Shown: positions 5,153 to 6,557 of the stretch, piece by piece | How positions within the stretch are numbered: the stretch's first letter is position 1 | Layout: each line of letters begins with the position of its first letter | NCBI GenBank assembly: GCA_023415055.1 | Contig: JAEZLZ010000019.1 | Coordinates: 1-6,557, forward strand | Direction: 5' to 3' | DNA length: 6,557 bases | Source: Bacillota bacterium | GTDB taxonomy: Bacteria > Bacillota > Clostridia > Lachnospirales > Lachnospiraceae | Position numbers and translations under genes: made by a program | The notes under the pieces: model-generated | Seen by the model: only the letters and a program-made list of their open reading frames with translations | What the model was told of the DNA's origin: nothing | Database searches by the model: none

Positions 5153-5707
5153 ATGAAAAAAATAGTTTTAACCTCGGCGGGATTTCATAACAAAATTGTC
5201 GAGCAAAAATTTCTAGGGCTTGCTCAAAAACCGGCAGCTGAAATTAAGGCCCTTTGGATACCGACCGCTGCTGTGAATGATGATGCAAAAGCAATGCTTC
5301 CTGTCTGCATGAATGATTTATTAAATGCAGGTGTACTTCCCAGTAATATAACAATCTATGACCTTGACTACAGTATGGACTATGAAGAGATCATCCGCTA
5401 TGATGTGGTATATGTCTGCGGTGGTGATAGCCGATATCTTCTTACCAGAATGTATGAAGCAAAATTCGTTGAAATATTGAAGAGCTTCCTGCATCAGGGT
5501 GGAATATATATCGGAGTAAGTGCCGGAAGCTTGATTTGTGTGAATGGCTTCGAAGATAACCTGGGCTTCTTACCCTGTACCCTAAACGTACATTGTCCGG
5601 AAAGTAACGTATCCGGAACGACTGATATAAGTCAATGTACTCATATCAATCTGACCGATATGCAGGCTATTATCCTTGAAGATGAGAAATGCTATATTCT
5701 TGAATGA
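5153..5707 (+). CDS. Peptidase E-like protein, family S51 (class I glutamine amidotransferase-like fold)
   Basis: This 184-aa cytoplasmic protein has the S51 signature. VVYVCGGDSRYLL (85-97) forms the family's GGx(T/S) oxyanion strand. GGIYIGVSAGSLI (116-128) carries the nucleophile elbow with S123. LNVHCPE (144-150) supplies the likely catalytic H147, and D135, after the nucleophile helix, is the probable third residue. Peptidase E cleaves Asp-X dipeptides; many shorter homologues of this type have unproven substrates. The length is slightly under the classical 220-230 aa, but the ending HINLTDMQAIILEDEKCYIL looks like the family's normal last strand, so I consider it complete. The ATG at 5153 follows AAGGAG (5140-5145) by seven bases. 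It converges on a lipoprotein gene, whose listed frame overlaps its last bases. Confidence 0.87.
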   Translation: MKKIVLTSAGFHNKIVEQKFLGLAQKPAAEIKALWIPTAAVNDDAKAMLPVCMNDLLNAGVLPSNITIYDLDYSMDYEEIIRYDVVYVCGGDSRYLLTRMYEAKFVEILKSFLHQGGIYIGVSAGSLICVNGFEDNLGFLPCTLNVHCPESNVSGTTDISQCTHINLTDMQAIILEDEKCYILE

Positions 5708-6057
5708 TCTATATTCAATCGTATCAACGCAAGCAAATCATGGTATCTGAAATGAATCCAGGGTTTCGCCTTCAAGATTGATTGCTTGTACGCTGATGCC
5801 ACTATCATTGATATCGACAACTGTCTGTCCGCCAGAACTACGAATCTCAAGGTATTTGTTACTTCAGGACTCTCCTGTTGAACTTCTTCCGACATTGTTA
5901 TTGTAGGGACCGGAGTTTGTGTTGCAGGCAAAGTAGCTGCCGGAGGCTGAGTGATATCTTGTGATGTATTATTTTCTGTCGGCTGCTTCGCAGTACATCC
6001 GACACAAATGAATATCAGAAAGATACATATCAATAAAGATATAAGACGTTTTATCAT
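5692..6057 (-). CDS. Small lipoprotein, probably frameshifted near its C-terminus
   Basis: The frame opens with a clear lipoprotein signal peptide: basic MIKR, a hydrophobic core, then the lipobox-like CVGC with C21 as the lipid-modified cysteine. A T/P/N-rich linker follows (about 22-68), as in membrane-anchored extracellular lipoproteins of Gram-positive bacteria. The ATG at 6057 has AAAGGAG (6066-6072, minus strand) eight bases upstream. After about residue 64 the read frame becomes unlike a secreted protein (WIHFRYHDLLALIR) and overruns into the convergent peptidase gene. In the neighbouring frame (5741-5863) a far more natural tail is open, with IRSSGGQTVVDINDSGISV and LEGETLDSFQIP, stopping at TGA 5738-5740. 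One lost base near 5850-5866 would join the two. The intact product was therefore probably about 107 aa. The family is not recognised. Confidence 0.55.
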   Translation of the reverse strand: MIKRLISLLICIFLIFICVGCTAKQPTENNTSQDITQPPAATLPATQTPVPTITMSEEVQQESPEVTNTLRFVVLADRQLSISMIVASAYKQSILKAKPWIHFRYHDLLALIRLNIDHSRI

Positions 6058-6082
6058 GGATCCATCTCCTTTGTTATATAAA

Positions 6083-6267
6083 CTGATTAAGAAACCTTAT
6101 CAAGTATTAGGTTGTGAAATAAACCATAAAATAAACATCCTTTTTAAGCTTGTCTTCCGTTTGAAGTAATTAGAGAAGATGAATTCTCTCCAACTAAAAG
6201 CGCTGGCAGTAATGATTCTATCTCTACTGCCCGGCAGCTTCTTCTCAATCAGGGTTATATCCTATAG
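6083..6267 (+). pseudogene. C-terminal remnant of a UDPGP-family sugar-1-phosphate uridylyltransferase
   Basis: Two adjoining frames reconstruct the end of a UDP-sugar/UDP-N-acetylhexosamine pyrophosphorylase (UDPGP family). Frame one (6083-6145) reads LIKKPYQVLGCEINHKINIL, recalling the family's KKIPY segment. Frame two (6148-6264) reads ACLPFEVIREDEFSPTKSAG, then SNDSISTARQLLLNQGYIL, and a stop at 6265-6267. The family's C-terminal hallmark is a V-x-R-E-x-E-F-x-P-x-K-N/S-A stretch followed by D-S/T-x-x-x-AR-x-L-L, which this matches closely. Joining them needs one lost or two gained bases at the TTTTTAA run (6141-6147). No earlier part of the gene (nucleotide-binding domain) is present; the DNA to the left belongs to the oppositely oriented lipoprotein. 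It is therefore a dead stump, left by deletion or recombination. Confidence 0.7.
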
Positions 6268-6314
6268 AAAGCAACAGTGCAGTAATAATCATAACGAAAG
6301 TTGAATTAAAAATT

Positions 6315-6352
6315 AGAGGGATAACATTGCCATACTGCTATCCCTCTGTTTG
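6315..6352. terminator. Bidirectional hairpin terminator
   Basis: AGAGGGATA (6315-6323) pairs perfectly with TATCCCTCT (6339-6347) over a 15-nt loop. The plus strand is followed by GTTTGTT. On the minus strand the stem is followed by AATTTTTAATT. It was probably the terminator of the pyrophosphorylase gene on the left, and it also stops transcription coming from the intron side. Confidence 0.65.
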
Positions 6353-6380
6353 TTCCTGTAATAGAAAGATTTTAATGATT

Positions 6381-6396
6381 CATTCGTACGCGAATG
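6381..6396. other. Small palindromic hairpin
   Basis: CATTCG (6381-6386) and CGAATG (6391-6396) pair around TACG. It lies ten bases before the larger hairpin at 6406-6431. No T-tract or recognised role is visible. Confidence 0.4.
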
Positions 6397-6405
6397 TACC
6401 GACTG

Positions 6406-6431
6406 GTGTGGTCCAGCTTCGCTGGACACAC
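6406..6431. other. Hairpin directly at the group II intron 3' junction
   Basis: GTCCAGC (6411-6417) pairs with GCTGGAC (6421-6427) over a TTC loop. The stem continues with GTGT (6406-6409) to ACAC (6428-6431), leaving G6410 bulged, for 11 bp in all. It touches the inferred intron end on its 3'-exon side. Some group II introns home to hairpins, although the well-known class C cases have the stem in the 5' exon. Confidence 0.55.
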
Positions 6432-6432
6432 G

Positions 6433-6557
6433 ATAGAGTAGGCGGGTGAAATTTCACCCGCCCCTCATCAAACCGTACGTGAGGTTCTCCCTCATACGGC
6501 TTTCCGACATTCTTCTTTCTACAGCATTACGTTATGCAGACAACTTCTGTAAACCTT
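6433..6557 (-). mobile_element. 3' end of a group II intron (domains V and VI), continuing past the window
   Basis: Read on the minus strand, domain V lies at about 6470-6503. It begins AAGCCGTATGAGG with the catalytic AGC triad, has a short GAGAA loop, and returns as CCTCACGTACGGTTT with the conserved two-base bulge (CG) between CCTCA and TACGG. Domain VI follows at about 6433-6469: a perfect stem GGCGGGTGAAA/TTTCACCCGCC closed by GAG...CTC, with an unpaired A in CCTACTC as the branch point, seven bases from the end. The intron ends ...CTCTAT at 6433 or a base away. Positions 6504-6557 would be the domain IV remainder or the end of the intron-encoded protein; no reverse-transcriptase motif is visible in so short a piece. 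Confidence 0.85.

Noticed and set aside
6074..6110. TTGATA/TATATA-like promoter upstream of the lipoprotein on the minus strand
   Set aside because: The -10 box would be only 2-3 bases from the ribosome binding site, so the transcript would start inside it; it is also within former coding DNA of the pyrophosphorylase stump.
6085..6255. Open minus-strand stretch of about 55 codons opposite the pyrophosphorylase stump
   Set aside because: It lacks an initiator near its 5' end, and the plus-strand reading matches a known family better; it is the complement of once-coding DNA.
6353..6362. Ten bases matching the outer insertion-sequence repeat (TTCCTGTAAT)
   Set aside because: The same string also occurs inside the transposase gene at about 512-521, so it is short and non-specific; there is no second block nearby and no element remnant around it.
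6427..6433. GTGTG on the minus strand as the 5' end of a second group II intron directly behind the first
   Set aside because: The following bases form a simple 11-bp hairpin and then ordinary intergenic DNA and a terminator, with no domain I structure.

Overview
The window looks like an accessory stretch of a low-GC Gram-positive chromosome, most likely a Clostridia/Lachnospiraceae-type organism. This is inferred from AT-rich intergenic DNA, strong AGGAGG-type ribosome binding sites, consensus sigma-A promoters, T-tailed terminators, and the gene families present (YafY-like WYL regulator, DUF1062, Clostridia-type GNAT, S51 peptidase, IS110-family transposase, group II intron). I see no rRNA, tRNA or CRISPR array.

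Layout. Positions 1-288 hold no convincing gene. On the minus strand they have the look of structured intron RNA (possibly group II domain I) and contain an unexplained 54-codon open frame. An IS110/IS1111-type insertion sequence follows, with a 424-aa DEDD transposase on the minus strand and imperfect inverted repeats at about 289-318 and 1717-1752. Next comes a strong promoter carrying a dyad operator that drives a WYL-domain regulator (1888-2820). Behind it lies a membrane-protein fragment without a credible start, which ends inside a perfect 19-bp inverted-repeat terminator. A small leader region (an 8-codon mini-ORF, then a stem-loop) precedes a DUF1062 zinc-ribbon protein (3397-3987) with its own terminator. 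Two independently promoted genes follow: a GNAT acetyltransferase (4198-5019) and an S51-family peptidase E homologue (5153-5707).

The right third is decaying. A minus-strand lipoprotein (start at 6057) appears frameshifted near its C-terminus, because a much more protein-like tail sits in another frame and stops at 5738. Overlapping its upstream region on the plus strand is an eroded C-terminal end of a UDPGP-family sugar-nucleotide pyrophosphorylase (about 6083-6267), which has its own internal frameshift. After a hairpin terminator, the window ends in the 3' end of a minus-strand group II intron: domain VI at about 6433-6469 and domain V at about 6470-6503. The rest of the intron lies beyond the right edge.

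I do not see one dedicated, obviously novel multigene system. The genes appear to be separate small transcription units with little mutual dependence, set between mobile elements and gene remnants. The most interesting points are the candidate guide-RNA/structured ends of the IS110-type element, the leader-peptide-like arrangement before the DUF1062 gene, the operator dyad over the WYL promoter, and the two broken genes hidden on the right.
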